Assembly (NCBI RefSeq): GCF_037044555.1 | Contig: NZ_CP146275.1 | Location: 1,344,501 to 1,408,500, forward strand | Length of the DNA stretch: 64,000 bases | Direction of reading: 5' to 3' | DNA from: Pelagibacterium nitratireducens | GTDB taxonomy: Bacteria > Pseudomonadota > Alphaproteobacteria > Rhizobiales > Devosiaceae | Shown here: piece by piece, positions 42,119 to 51,566 of the stretch | Layout of the letters: every line of letters starts with the position of its first letter | Numbering within the stretch: position 1 is the first letter of the stretch | Notes under the pieces: generated by a model | What the model was told of the DNA's origin: nothing | Seen by the model: only the letters and a program-made list of their open reading frames with translations | Databases searched by the model: none | Position numbers and translations under genes: made by a program

Positions 42119-43435
42119 GCAAACTCAGGCATTCACAGTTACGCTCCGAGAAACTGAAAGATGGTGTATCGCGGCGGCTGCGGCGCGATCGGAGATCGGG
42201 AGCTGCAGCCCCTTCATGTACGATGCTGGCGAGGCCGAGCCTGGCCTCGGCATCGAGGGAAGGAGAACGCGATGACCTATTTTGTGGGACTGGACGTGTC
42301 GGTGTTGGAGACGGCGGTGTGCGTCGTCGATGATGCCGGCAAGGTAATATGCGAGCAGAAGGTACCATCCGAGCCGGACGACATCGTCACACTGCTGACG
42401 TCGATTGGCGAGGACTACGGCCGCGTCGGGATCGAGGCGGGGCCACTGTCGCAGTGGCTGGTCAATGGCATGGCGGAAGCCGGTCTGCCCGTGATCTGCG
42501 TCGAAACCCGTCACATGAAGTCGCTGCTGAAGGCGCAGCAGATCAACAAGTCCGACCGGCACGACGCGTGCGGCATTGCTCAGATGATGCGCGTCGGCCT
42601 TTTCAGGCCGGTGCATGTGAAGACACTGGCAAGCCAGGAGAAGCGCATGCTGTTGACCGCGCGCAAGCTGGTACAGCGCAAGATGCTCGACGTTGATGCA
42701 GATCTGCGTGGCACCTTGCGCAACTTCGGCCTGAAGGTGGGCGCCGTCGGGCAGGCTGGATTCGAGACGCGCATTCGCGAGCTCGTTGAAGGTTTACCCA
42801 CCCTTGCCGCCATCGTCGAACCAATGCTCACCATCCGCCGCGTCATGCGTCAGGAGTTTTCCAGGCTGCACAAGATGCTGCTCAACGTCGTGCGGCATGA
42901 TCCCGTCTGCCAGCGACTGATGACGGCACCGGGTGTCGGTGCTGTTGTTGCGTTGACCTACCGCGCGACAGTCGACCAGCCGCAGCGCTTTGTTCATTCC
43001 AGGGCAGTGGGCGCCCATATCGGGCTGACGCCTCGTCGTCATCAGTCGGGTGAGATCGACTACGATGGCGGCATCTCGAAGTCCGGCGATACCATGCTGC
43101 GCACGATGCTGTACGAGGCCGCGCAGATCCTGCTCACCCAGAGAGGTAAGTGGTCGTGGCTGAAGGCTTGGGGAATGCGGGTCGCTCAGCGGCGGGGCCA
43201 GCGCCGTGCCATTGTCGCCGTGGCCCGCCGCCTCGCAGTGATCCTGCACCGGATGTGGACTGACGGCACCGACTTCCGCTGGGGCAGCGAACCCGCCACA
43301 GCGATCGCCTGATCCCGACCTACAGGAGCTTTAACGGTTCTGCTTCGGCAGGAAAGAGGTCCTCACGGGGACGAAGGTGGCGTGAGTTCGTAATGGCAGC
43401 AGCCCTGCCAGTCGGCAAGGGCGCCTGAAAGATTG
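42119..43435 (+). mobile_element. IS110-family insertion sequence, ends approximate
   Basis: Transposase gene plus about 150 bp of non-coding DNA to its left and about 120 bp to its right. IS110 elements lack obvious terminal inverted repeats, so the ends are guesses: the left follows direct-repeat copy 2 and the right lies before GATCTACTCCGCC. In IS110 elements the left non-coding part can encode the bridge RNA. Confidence 0.5.
42272..43312 (+). CDS. IS110-family DEDD recombinase/transposase
   Basis: 346 residues. The N-terminal RuvC-like DEDD domain shows YFVGLDVSVLETAVCVVD, VGIEAGPLSQWL and KSDRHDACGIAQMM. The C-terminal Tnp20 domain has TAPGVGAVVALTYRA and ISKSGDTMLRTMLYEAAQ. AAGGAGAA lies just before the ATG at 42272. 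Full length with no visible frameshift, so possibly active. Confidence 0.95.
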   Translation: MTYFVGLDVSVLETAVCVVDDAGKVICEQKVPSEPDDIVTLLTSIGEDYGRVGIEAGPLSQWLVNGMAEAGLPVICVETRHMKSLLKAQQINKSDRHDACGIAQMMRVGLFRPVHVKTLASQEKRMLLTARKLVQRKMLDVDADLRGTLRNFGLKVGAVGQAGFETRIRELVEGLPTLAAIVEPMLTIRRVMRQEFSRLHKMLLNVVRHDPVCQRLMTAPGVGAVVALTYRATVDQPQRFVHSRAVGAHIGLTPRRHQSGEIDYDGGISKSGDTMLRTMLYEAAQILLTQRGKWSWLKAWGMRVAQRRGQRRAIVAVARRLAVILHRMWTDGTDFRWGSEPATAIA

Positions 43436-43694
43436 ATCTACTCCGCCTTTCTTACCCCATCATGGGGCGGCCAAAGCGCCGACCCCGAAGAGAAGCGCGA
43501 GCCCCGTGTGGCACGACCTCAAGCCCGGCACCCAAGCCTGACCCTGCACGTGCGTCCTTCGTCTGCCCTCCCAAGCCCAATCAACGCCGCGCCCGCGGTA
43601 GATGATGCCGTGCGCCTCTTGACACAAACCGCGATAGAGAAGCTGCCGTTCGTGAGAAGATGGTGCGATCGGCAGGCGTCCAGTTGAGCAGCAC
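43313..43694. other. 382-bp gap: right side of the IS110 element and unassigned DNA
   Basis: The first ~120 bp resemble the non-coding tail found after IS110 transposases. A frame at 43433-43687 would code for a Pro/Arg-rich product with no family and no ribosome-binding site, so I do not call it a gene. Confidence 0.6.
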
Positions 43695-44174
43695 TCAACC
43701 ATCGAGCCAAGTCGCGAGGCTGTCCAGAGTTTGCAGCCCGTATTCCACCGCGCCGAAACCCAAGACCACCTGACGACGTTCGCGGCTCGGGTGAAGTTGG
43801 CGCATCGTCAAAACGGTTTTCCCGTCGGTCTGCTCATCGAAGGTGACAGTCATGTAGAAGCGCTCCGGATCGTTCGGCTCGGGGGTGCCGTAGTCCACCA
43901 CGATCAGCTCGTTCGGCACGATCTTTAGGAATCGCATAAGGTTGGGAAAGCGCTGCGTTTTCCCTTCAAACACGCCCACCATGTCGAAGCGCCATTCCCC
44001 GCCCTCGCGGATATCGGCCTTCTGGCTCTCGATGGTGAGGCCAGCCGGGCCATACCACTGGGCCAGCGCTTCGGGGTCCATCCACGCGGCAAAGACCTTG
44101 TGGCGCGGGTGCTTGAGCACCTTTACAAGCACGATTTCACGGTCAAGCGACCAGCTCTCAAACAGCTTTTCCAT
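43695..44174 (-). CDS. SRPBCC/AHSA1-domain protein
   Basis: 159 residues with the START-like fold: LVKVLKHPRHKVFAAWMDPEALAQWYGPAGLTIESQKADIREGGEWRFDM, then FYMTVTFDEQTDGKTVLTMRQLHPS. AHSA1-like proteins of this kind are commonly paired with ArsR regulators. The ligand is unknown. I chose the ATG at 44174 (MEKLFESWS), which overlaps the ArsR gene by 17 bp. Confidence 0.9.
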   Translation of the reverse strand: MEKLFESWSLDREIVLVKVLKHPRHKVFAAWMDPEALAQWYGPAGLTIESQKADIREGGEWRFDMVGVFEGKTQRFPNLMRFLKIVPNELIVVDYGTPEPNDPERFYMTVTFDEQTDGKTVLTMRQLHPSRERRQVVLGFGAVEYGLQTLDSLATWLDG

Positions 44175-44508
44175 CGTCGTTCCCTTCCGCGTTGTCCAAA
44201 TAGGCTTCCAGCCGGTTGAGCCGCTCGGCCCAGCGCAGGCGCTCCGCTTCCATCCAATTTGCCGCCTCCTCGAAGCGCGCCCGCTCCAGGCGGCACCAGC
44301 GGCTGCGCCCGCGTTTCTCGCTGGCAATCAATCCGCAATCTTCGAGCACCTTGAGATGCTGAGCAAAGGAGGGGAGCGCCATGTCGAAGGGCTCCGCAAG
44401 GACGCTGACGGGCATCTCGCCCTCGGCCAGGCGCGATATCACCGCCCGGCGCGTCGGATCGCTCAGGGCATGGAAGGCAAGATCGAGCGGGGTCGAGTGA
44501 AAGGGCAT
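44158..44508 (-). CDS. ArsR-family transcriptional regulator
   Basis: 116 residues: ALSDPTRRAVISRLAEGEMPVSVLAEPFDMALPSFAQHLKVLEDCGLI is a typical ArsR winged helix. No metal-binding cysteine pair (CxC) is seen, which fits the non-metal class paired with AHSA1 proteins. It is divergent from a dihydrofolate reductase-like gene, with two operator-like repeats between them that could control both sides. Confidence 0.93.
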   Translation of the reverse strand: MPFHSTPLDLAFHALSDPTRRAVISRLAEGEMPVSVLAEPFDMALPSFAQHLKVLEDCGLIASEKRGRSRWCRLERARFEEAANWMEAERLRWAERLNRLEAYLDNAEGNDDGKAV

Positions 44509-44550
44509 ACCGCTGCGTAAATCGCCCCGCCGCGTCGGTCAAGGTAAAAA

Positions 44551-44601
44551 AAGGTACTTGCCTTAGTGTTTCGATGCGATTAGGAAGGTAACTACCTTAG
44601 T
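44551..44601. promoter_or_regulatory. Two 17-bp operator-like repeats for the ArsR regulator
   Basis: AAGGTACTTGCCTTAGT (44551-44567) and AAGGTAACTACCTTAGT (44585-44601) are near copies, 34 bp apart start to start. The second contains the palindrome AAGGTA-AC-TACCTT. They occupy the space between divergent arsR and the reductase-like gene. Confidence 0.7.
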
Positions 44602-44619
44602 ATTATAGGAGCACGTCCA

Positions 44620-45261
44620 ATGGCAGTCCGTGTCGATCTCATGATCTCACTCGATGGTTTCGCAACGACCACAGACCAAACCCCAGACAATCCGTTCGGC
44701 CAAGACTGGTCGCGCCTGACAGATGCCTATGCCGCAACGCGGACTTTCCGGGAACGCGTGCTGCACGACACCAGCGGCAAAGGCACCACCGGTATCGACG
44801 ATGACTATGCGAAAGACTACTTCGACAACATCGGCGCCGAAGTCATGGGAGCGGGCAAATTCGGGCTGCATAACTTTCCCGATGATCCGAACTGGAAGGG
44901 GTGGTGGGGTGACGAGCCACCGTTCCACTGCCCGGTCTTCGTTTTGACGCACACGCCGCGACCTTCAATCGAAATGGCTGGCGGCACCACTTTCCACTTC
45001 CTCGCCGCGAGTCCGGATGATGCGCTGCAACGGGCCACGAAGGCCGCAGACGGCAAGGACGTGCGGATAGGTGGCGGACCAACCATGGTTCGCGACTATC
45101 TCAAGGCCGGACTTGTGGACCGGCTGCACGTTGCGATCGTACCAATCGTGTTGGGACGGGGCATACGCCTCTGGGACGATCTGCGTGGCTTGGAAGCTGG
45201 CTACACTGTGAGGTCGGAAACGGCCGAGAGCGGGACCATCCACCTCACATTTCAGCGCTAG
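44620..45261 (+). CDS. Dihydrofolate reductase/RibD C-terminal-like protein
   Basis: 213 residues of the RibD_C reductase fold: DLMISLDGFATTTDQTPDNPFG at the start, VMGAGKFGLHNF, VRIGGGPTMVRDYLKAGLVDRLHVAIVPIVLGRGIRLW at the end. Single-domain members are unassigned NADPH reductases often found beside ArsR/AHSA1 pairs. Likely controlled by the divergent ArsR through the paired repeats. Confidence 0.9.
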   Translation: MAVRVDLMISLDGFATTTDQTPDNPFGQDWSRLTDAYAATRTFRERVLHDTSGKGTTGIDDDYAKDYFDNIGAEVMGAGKFGLHNFPDDPNWKGWWGDEPPFHCPVFVLTHTPRPSIEMAGGTTFHFLAASPDDALQRATKAADGKDVRIGGGPTMVRDYLKAGLVDRLHVAIVPIVLGRGIRLWDDLRGLEAGYTVRSETAESGTIHLTFQR

Positions 45262-45580
45262 ATGCCAGTAGGTTCCGCAACCGAAAGCCGTCAGACAGGA
45301 AGCCACCCCATTCAAGTCACCCCGTCGGGGATCCCCGTTACCAATGGGGCGGCGCATTGGAGGCCGAGTGCTGACGGACCGGTTTCGGCGAGGAATTGGG
45401 GACAGCCGACATTCGGTATCCGACCCAGCTGCGGTCGTTGGTAGGAGAGCCAGTTTGGCCTAAAGGCTGGCAGACATTTTTACACCCCGATCCGTCAAAC
45501 CCACGGCCTAAAAGCGGTCTTATTTCAAGTGCACGGCCACGTCAGTTGCACGCTGTATGACTTCACTCTGGACGAACACG
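45262..45580. other. About 320-bp gap without a supportable gene
   Basis: It contains a short GC hairpin (CCCCGTCGGGG near 45321) and the tract GCGGTCGTTGGTA near 45431, similar to GCGGTCGTTCGTA near 40971. No gene or clear promoter seen. Confidence 0.6.
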
Positions 45581-46129
45581 ATGTCTATTCCGGCCAATAT
45601 TGGCGACGTCACCCTTGATCTGGCGCAGGATGCTGATCTCGCCCGGTTCCGTAGGGATCTGCAGGAGGCTTTCGCGCTGGCTGTGGTTGAAACATTTGGC
45701 TCGGTCGATAACGGGCCCATCCCCTCTGACGCGGACGTTGCCGCGTCATTCAACGCGCCTAATGCCGTGGTGCACCGCATCCTGGAGAACGGGCGTTGGG
45801 TTGGCGGTGTGGTCCTGACGATAGACCCTAAGACGCAGAAGAACGCGCTCGACTTTTTCTATGTTCGTCGAGATGAAATCGGTCGCGGTATTGGCCGCAA
45901 GGCTTGGGGTGCGATCGAGGCGGCTTACCCCGACACGACGGTATGGACCACGCACACCCCCTATTTCGAGAAGCGGAATATCCACTTCTACGTCAACGTC
46001 TGCGGTTTCCATATCACTCAATACCATCACAGCGGCCATCCTGATCCGGACCATCCGCACGAAGGCGATCATCCTGGAGACGAGGGAATGTTCCAGTTTG
46101 AGAAGCGATTTACGGATGGATGGCGCTGA
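45581..46129 (+). CDS. GNAT-like acetyltransferase with His/Asp-rich tail
   Basis: 182 residues from the ATG at 45581; an ATG eight codons upstream is possible and neither has a strong ribosome-binding site. [28 protein letters not shown] matches the acetyl-CoA-binding motif A region of GNAT enzymes. After [11 protein letters not shown] comes an unusual stretch rich in His, Asp and Pro ([20 protein letters not shown]) that may bind metal. Substrate unknown. Confidence 0.75.
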   Translation: MSIPANIGDVTLDLAQDADLARFRRDLQEAFALAVVETFGSVDNGPIPSDADVAASFNAPNAVVHRILENGRWVGGVVLTIDPKTQKNALDFFYVRRDEIGRGIGRKAWGAIEAAYPDTTVWTTHTPYFEKRNIHFYVNVCGFHITQYHHSGHPDPDHPHEGDHPGDEGMFQFEKRFTDGWR

Positions 46130-46247
46130 TCCGATCATGGGTTGCCAGGCTTGGCCGGAGCTGGATGCCACCACTCACTGCGGATTTTTGTAAGACTCGA
46201 GCTGATGAGGTTTGCCAGTGTCCGCGTGGCTGGAAGGAGGAAACGCA

Positions 46248-46664
46248 ATGGCCGAGTTTGAAGTCGACATGTCCAAGGTGCTGGAGTTCGCAAATCCCGG
46301 AAGCTTTTATTCGTGGCTGGAAACGCACCACGACATCGAAGACAATGTGTGGGTCAAGATACATAAGGTGAAGTCCCGATTGCCCACCGTCACGCCGGAG
46401 CAGGCTATCGAAATGGCGCTCTGCTGGGGTTGGATCGACGGGTTGCGCAAGGGGTTTGACGATCGCAGTTTCCTCCAGCGCTATTCACGCCGCAGGCCGA
46501 GCAGCAATTGGAGCGAAATCAACGCCCGCACCGTACGGCGCCTGGTCGTCTCTGGCTACATGCGCCCTGCCGGACTTGCAGCGGTGCGTCGCGGTATGGA
46601 AAGGGGAAAGTGGCCGGCGAACGTCCCTGCAATTTCGCTCAACCTGCCTGATGCGGCCGCGTAA
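46248..46664 (+). CDS. YdeI/OmpD-associated family protein
   Basis: 138 residues: NPGSFYSWLETHHDIEDNVWVKIHK, LCWGWIDGLRKGFDDRSFLQRYSRRRPSSNWSEINA is the signature block of the YdeI family. Members have been linked to resistance to cationic peptides, but the molecular role is unclear. GGAGG (46236-46240) precedes the ATG at 46248. Its 3' end overlaps the convergent AraC gene by 26 bp. Confidence 0.9.
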   Translation: MAEFEVDMSKVLEFANPGSFYSWLETHHDIEDNVWVKIHKVKSRLPTVTPEQAIEMALCWGWIDGLRKGFDDRSFLQRYSRRRPSSNWSEINARTVRRLVVSGYMRPAGLAAVRRGMERGKWPANVPAISLNLPDAAA

Positions 46665-47484
46665 CCGCAGCCCTGTATTGCAGCGGCGTTTGCCCCAGAA
46701 CCTTGCGGAAGTCGGTGATAAAATGTTGCTGGCTTGAATAGCCCAGGTCGTAGGCCATGGCGGCCCAGTCAGGCACGTCCCTGCCGCGAATGCGTTCGGC
46801 GGCCGCCAATAACCTGTGACGCTGCAAGAACCATTTAAGTCCTATGCCAACATAGGTGCGGAACAGTTGCTGTAGCCAGCGTTCGCTATAGCAAAAGCTG
46901 TCGGCAACAGCGGACACGGTGGACAGGTTCTCGTCTGCTTCGATCGCCGCGATGATCGCATTGACCAGAGCGATATTCTCGTCCGGTGCCGGCTTTTTGA
47001 GCAAAAGCTGTTCTTCAAGGCGATCCATGACGTCGTCGTCGTCATTTGCAAGCAATTGCTCGATGGCTGCCCGGTCCATGCCATCGAGGAGTTCGGATAG
47101 GGGCAGCTGTTGGTCCTGCAGGTTTGTCAGTTCGCCCGACCAGAAAGACCGGAAAGCGCCAGGTAGAAATCTGGCACCTATTATGCGACCGCTTCCCTGG
47201 GCCTTATAAACGCGCTTGCCTCGAAACGTTCCCTGGACGCCTGACCAATCGAGGGAGAGAAAAACGTCGACATAGGGCCGATGCATGACCTCGGCCGAAT
47301 GATAGACTTGTTCGGAAACGTCCCATCGAATGACCCAGAGATGATCCAGGAACGGGCGCAGGGGTTGGCAAGGCAACCGCGTGCGGAAGCGCACATGGCG
47401 ATCAAATCCCGTGGGGTCCAGGCGGCCGCGCGGATCATAGGTCTCTGCGGGTTTTTGAAATACGCCAGGATCCTTGGACGACAT
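46639..47484 (-). CDS. AraC-family transcriptional regulator
   Basis: 281 residues. An N-terminal sensor part with RPFLDHLWVIRWD is followed by a C-terminal AraC double helix-turn-helix (STVSAVADSFCYSERWLQQLFRTYVGIGLKWF, then WAAMAYDLGYSSQQHFITDFRKVLGQTPLQY). I chose the ATG at 47484 behind GGAGGG. It is divergent from a VOC gene with 38 bp between starts, so VOC is the likeliest target. Confidence 0.9.
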   Translation of the reverse strand: MSSKDPGVFQKPAETYDPRGRLDPTGFDRHVRFRTRLPCQPLRPFLDHLWVIRWDVSEQVYHSAEVMHRPYVDVFLSLDWSGVQGTFRGKRVYKAQGSGRIIGARFLPGAFRSFWSGELTNLQDQQLPLSELLDGMDRAAIEQLLANDDDDVMDRLEEQLLLKKPAPDENIALVNAIIAAIEADENLSTVSAVADSFCYSERWLQQLFRTYVGIGLKWFLQRHRLLAAAERIRGRDVPDWAAMAYDLGYSSQQHFITDFRKVLGQTPLQYRAAVTRPHQAG

Positions 47485-47522
47485 TGTCCCTCCATCGACA
47501 ACGAACCATGTGGAGCAAACCA

Positions 47523-47939
47523 ATGGCCAGCAAACATTTTCTACGGGGCATGGCCACCGTCAACTACTTTGCCGATGACCTGACTGCAGCGCGTGAATGG
47601 TACACTGAACTTTTCGGTGTCGAGGCCTATTTCCAGATGCCGAGCCGCGAACATCCCGCCTATATCGAGTTCCGTATTGGAGACGATGCCGATGAATTCG
47701 GTATCGTCGACAGCAAATATGCGCCTGATGGCACGAAAACAGGACCGGGAGGCGCCATACTGTACTGGCACGTCGATGATATCGAAGACGCCCTGGCCCG
47801 CTTGAAGGCGCTGGGCGCCACCGAACATGACCCGATCACAAAGCGGGGCGAATCCGGTTTTGTCACCGCATCGGTTCTAGACCCCTTTGGCAACATTTTA
47901 GGCATCATGTACAACCCGCACTTCATGGAGTTGCACTGA
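47523..47939 (+). CDS. VOC-family (glyoxalase/bleomycin-resistance fold) protein
   Basis: 138 residues: MATVNYFADDLTAAREWYTELFGVEAYF, YIEFRIGDDADEFGIVD, ILYWHVDDIEDALARLKALGA and SVLDPFGNILGIMYNPHF form the paired beta-alpha-beta-beta-beta modules. Substrate unknown. The start at 47523 is favoured by GGAG nine bases upstream; an in-frame ATG at 47508 is the alternative. Confidence 0.9.
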   Translation: MASKHFLRGMATVNYFADDLTAAREWYTELFGVEAYFQMPSREHPAYIEFRIGDDADEFGIVDSKYAPDGTKTGPGGAILYWHVDDIEDALARLKALGATEHDPITKRGESGFVTASVLDPFGNILGIMYNPHFMELH

Positions 47940-48440
47940 GCGGGGTGCCCTTCGGTGTTGCTCGCTGTCTTCTCAACTCCGCTGCCAGTTGCATGGTGAG
48001 CATGTTCAGAGCGGCCCTGGATGCGTTGTAGCCAATCAGGCGCGCCTCGTAACAGGGCGAGGACGGACCGCCGTTGATCGAGAGCGAGCCAAGGGTTGTC
48101 GCAAGGTTGACGATGCGACCGGCCCCGGACTTGCGCAACAGAGGGAGCATGGACTGCGTCACCGCAAGCGTGCCGACGACATTGGTTTCCATGACCCGGC
48201 GTGCAGCATCGACGCCCGCAAGGGTGGCGGGCCGTCTTGCGCATCGACGATGCCTGCATTGTTGACCAGAATATCGAGCCGACCTTGCCGATCATCAATC
48301 GCCTGCGCTGCTGACGCTATCGTCTTTTCGTCATTGAGATCGATTTCGACAACTTCAACATCGAGACCGTCCGATGCCAGCGCTTGAGCCGCCTGCTGCC
48401 CGCGTGCAGCGGCGCGTGCTCCGGCGATCTCAAACGGGCA
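47923..48440 (-). pseudogene. Decayed short-chain dehydrogenase/reductase gene
   Basis: Two frames carry one SDR. The first reads ARGQQAAQALASDGLDVEVVEIDL to LDILVNNAGIVDAQDG. After a one-base shift near 48222 the second continues AGVDAARRVMETNVVG, GRIVNLATTLGSLSINGG and IGYNASRAALNMLTMQLAAELR. The N-terminal TGxxxGIG cofactor segment is missing, with only FEIA left next to AR, and the C-terminal third is lost into the VOC gene end. It is an inactive remnant broken in three places. Confidence 0.85.
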
Positions 48441-48471
48441 AACTTGAGCCAGCCGCGGTTTTTGAGTTGGC

Positions 48472-49173
48472 TTAGCCCTTGAGGCGTTCGATCAGGGGTG
48501 CGAGGTCGGCGAGGGTTTCGATCTTGGTGAAGCGGGGGAGGTTGGCCGGTTCTTCGGCCCGTTCGTAATCCCAGGTGAGGTCGTGGGGAACGTAAGTTCC
48601 CCAGCCACCCGCTTGGATGGCGGGGAGGACGTCGGAGCGCAGGGAGTTTCCCACCATCATGGCGTGTTCGGGGCCATCGCCGTGACGGGCGAAGGCGGTG
48701 GAATAGGTGGCGGGGGATTTGTCGGACACGATCTCGACGGCGTTGAAAAATTCGCCCAGGCCCGACTGGGCCAGCTTGCGCTCCTGATCGAACAGATCGC
48801 CCTTTGTGATCAGCACCAGGGTGTGGCTGGCCGTGAGGACTTCGAGGGTATCGTGGACATGGGGGAGGGTGTTGACCGGATGGCTGAGCATTTCGCGGCC
48901 GGCGGCCACGATGCGGCCGATGATGTCGCCGGGCACCTTGCCGTCGGTGATCTCGATGGCGGTTTCGATCATCGAGAGAGTGAAGCCCTTTATGCCGAAA
49001 CCGTAATGGGCAAGGTTGCGCTTTTCGGCATCGAGCAGGCGGGCGGCGAGATGTTCGGGCTCGGCGTAATCGGCCAGCAGTTCGGCGAAATGGGCTTCGG
49101 TGAGCCGAAAGAAGTGCTCGTTTTCCCAAAGCGTGTCGTCGGCATCAAAGCCGATTGTGGTGAGGGTGCTCAT
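48472..49173 (-). CDS. HAD-superfamily hydrolase
   Basis: 233 residues. Motif I is GFDADDTLWENE, a DxDDT variant with the nucleophile Asp. Motif II is LVLITKGD, the conserved Lys is in SDKSPATY and motif III is MMVGNSLRSDVLPA. This places it among subfamily I phosphatases of unknown substrate. The high-GC normal codon use of the core genome resumes here after the accessory stretch. Confidence 0.92.
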   Translation of the reverse strand: MSTLTTIGFDADDTLWENEHFFRLTEAHFAELLADYAEPEHLAARLLDAEKRNLAHYGFGIKGFTLSMIETAIEITDGKVPGDIIGRIVAAGREMLSHPVNTLPHVHDTLEVLTASHTLVLITKGDLFDQERKLAQSGLGEFFNAVEIVSDKSPATYSTAFARHGDGPEHAMMVGNSLRSDVLPAIQAGGWGTYVPHDLTWDYERAEEPANLPRFTKIETLADLAPLIERLKG

Positions 49174-49227
49174 GGGTGCTATCTGCCACGATCCGCGCGG
49201 GAACGATAGGGGTTGAGGTCAGGCGCC

Positions 49228-50160
<933 letters not shown>

Positions 50161-50321
50161 CGATGCCGTTCTCGGCCGCTCCCCAAATTTTCCCCACCTT
50201 GGCATCGGCGAGTAAATGTTGCGTTTAACGATGCGCCCGACGATCCCGTTTCACCAAGAGACGCAAAAAAAGCCCGCCCCGGGCAGGGGCAGGCTCACTT
50301 GATGGCAGATCTGGGGGAGGA

Positions 50322-50546
50322 TTATCCGTCGAGCTTGCGTTTGAGGAGCTTGATGCGGTTGGTCGCTTCGAGGCTGGTGAGGTCATCGTCATAGGCGTCG
50401 GGCTCCTCGGCGCGCTGGGCGAGGCAGAGCAGTTCGGCGGCCTGAGAGGCGGTCATGGGGCCCTCACCGGAATCGTAATCTTCGTGATCGTTGATGCGGT
50501 AGGCATCGGGGTTTGCTGTGGCGATGCCGGGGTGAAGGTCTGACAT
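50322..50546 (-). CDS. DUF3072 small protein
   Basis: 74 residues: GEGPMTASQAAELLCLAQRAEEPDAYDDDLTSLEATNRIKLLKRKL is the DUF3072 pattern. Function unknown. I chose the ATG at 50546 (MSDLHPGIA) behind GCGGAGT. It lies between the cyclase and ybjQ-like genes. Confidence 0.85.
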   Translation of the reverse strand: MSDLHPGIATANPDAYRINDHEDYDSGEGPMTASQAAELLCLAQRAEEPDAYDDDLTSLEATNRIKLLKRKLDG

Positions 50547-50661
50547 TGGGGACTCCGCTGGGCTGAAGTGTATGCAGACAAAACACTTTGCTGGGCCCGG
50601 CGGTTCCGCGTGTTGATCGATGTCAAAGAGAAATCTTGTTGCTGCCGCAATTGGGCCGGCT

Positions 50662-50982
50662 TCAGCCCAGTTTGACTGCGGTGCCCGAGATCGAGACCAT
50701 GAGCATGCCACCGCGTTCGCCGACCACTTCGTAATCGAGATCGACGCCGATCACGGCGTCTGCGCCGAGGGCGCGCGCTTCTTGTTCAAGCTCGGCCATC
50801 GCCTCGGTGCGGGCGCTGCGCATGGCGTTTTCATACGAGCCGGCGCGGCCACCAACGATGTCGCGGATGCCGGCGAACAGATCGCGGAAGATGTTGGCGC
50901 CGATGATGACTTCGCCGACGACGAGGCCGAGATACTCACGGACGGGGCGGCCTTCTATGGTGTTGGTGGTCGTGATGATCAT
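50662..50982 (-). CDS. YbjQ/UPF0145 family protein
   Basis: 106 residues: [39 protein letters not shown] and [18 protein letters not shown] define the UPF0145 (YbjQ) heavy-metal-binding-like family, a pentameric beta-rich fold. Function not established. Confidence 0.93.
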   Translation of the reverse strand: MIITTTNTIEGRPVREYLGLVVGEVIIGANIFRDLFAGIRDIVGGRAGSYENAMRSARTEAMAELEQEARALGADAVIGVDLDYEVVGERGGMLMVSISGTAVKLG

Positions 50983-50999
50983 GGTTACTTCATATCCAG

Positions 51000-51560
51000 C
51001 TAAATTGTATTTAGTCTTGCCACAAGCCCATCTGCCTTATCAACTGTGACCACAAGATCATCGATGGCCCTATTCGCCTCAGATAAAGCAATATTGGCTG
51101 CGGACTTAGCGCCTGTACTTTCCTCGAGGCTGCCATTAACCTCTAGCCGCTTCGAAAGGTCGTTTTGTTCGTAAAACGTGCTAAGCTTTTGGCTAGCTTC
51201 ATATTTTCGCAGTGCACAATCCGTTACAAATTTTCTCAGGTCTGAGCGCAGATCGTCTGGTAGTCGAATTGTTTGCTCGCGAACCCTTCCAAATATTCCA
51301 ATTTCTACATCGAGTAGAGCAAGCAAGTCTTGATGAATGGCTCGGTTTCTTCGTCTGGCTTCTGCAATGTCGTCGGTAACTCTTTTGATGTTCCGAACCA
51401 GATCTATTGCAAGAGCTTTGATATCCTCTTTCTGAAGACCAATGTGCGCTTTTTTTATCGCTCTCGACTGAATTAGAGCCCCAAAATAGGACAGAAAGAG
51501 GCCAAGGATAATACCCCAAAAAAATTCGCTCTTAAGAACGTCATAAGCCCAAGCAGCCAT
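51000..51560 (-). CDS. AT-rich gene for a membrane-anchored coiled-coil protein
   Basis: 186 residues. An N-terminal membrane helix ([18 protein letters not shown]) is followed by a long charged helix with heptad character ([47 protein letters not shown]). The C-terminus is Ala/Asp-rich. No family recognised. By eye it is about 45% GC, well below its neighbours, which suggests transfer. The start is only six bases after the uvrD stop and uses a GGGGGTGAT that overlaps the uvrD end, so translation may be coupled. Confidence 0.75.
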   Translation of the reverse strand: MAAWAYDVLKSEFFWGIILGLFLSYFGALIQSRAIKKAHIGLQKEDIKALAIDLVRNIKRVTDDIAEARRRNRAIHQDLLALLDVEIGIFGRVREQTIRLPDDLRSDLRKFVTDCALRKYEASQKLSTFYEQNDLSKRLEVNGSLEESTGAKSAANIALSEANRAIDDLVVTVDKADGLVARLNTI

Positions 51561-51566
51561 TACACA

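Noticed and set aside
43433..43687. An 84-codon open frame after the IS110 transposase
   Set aside because: No ribosome-binding site, low-complexity Pro/Arg product, and partly within probable IS110 non-coding sequence.
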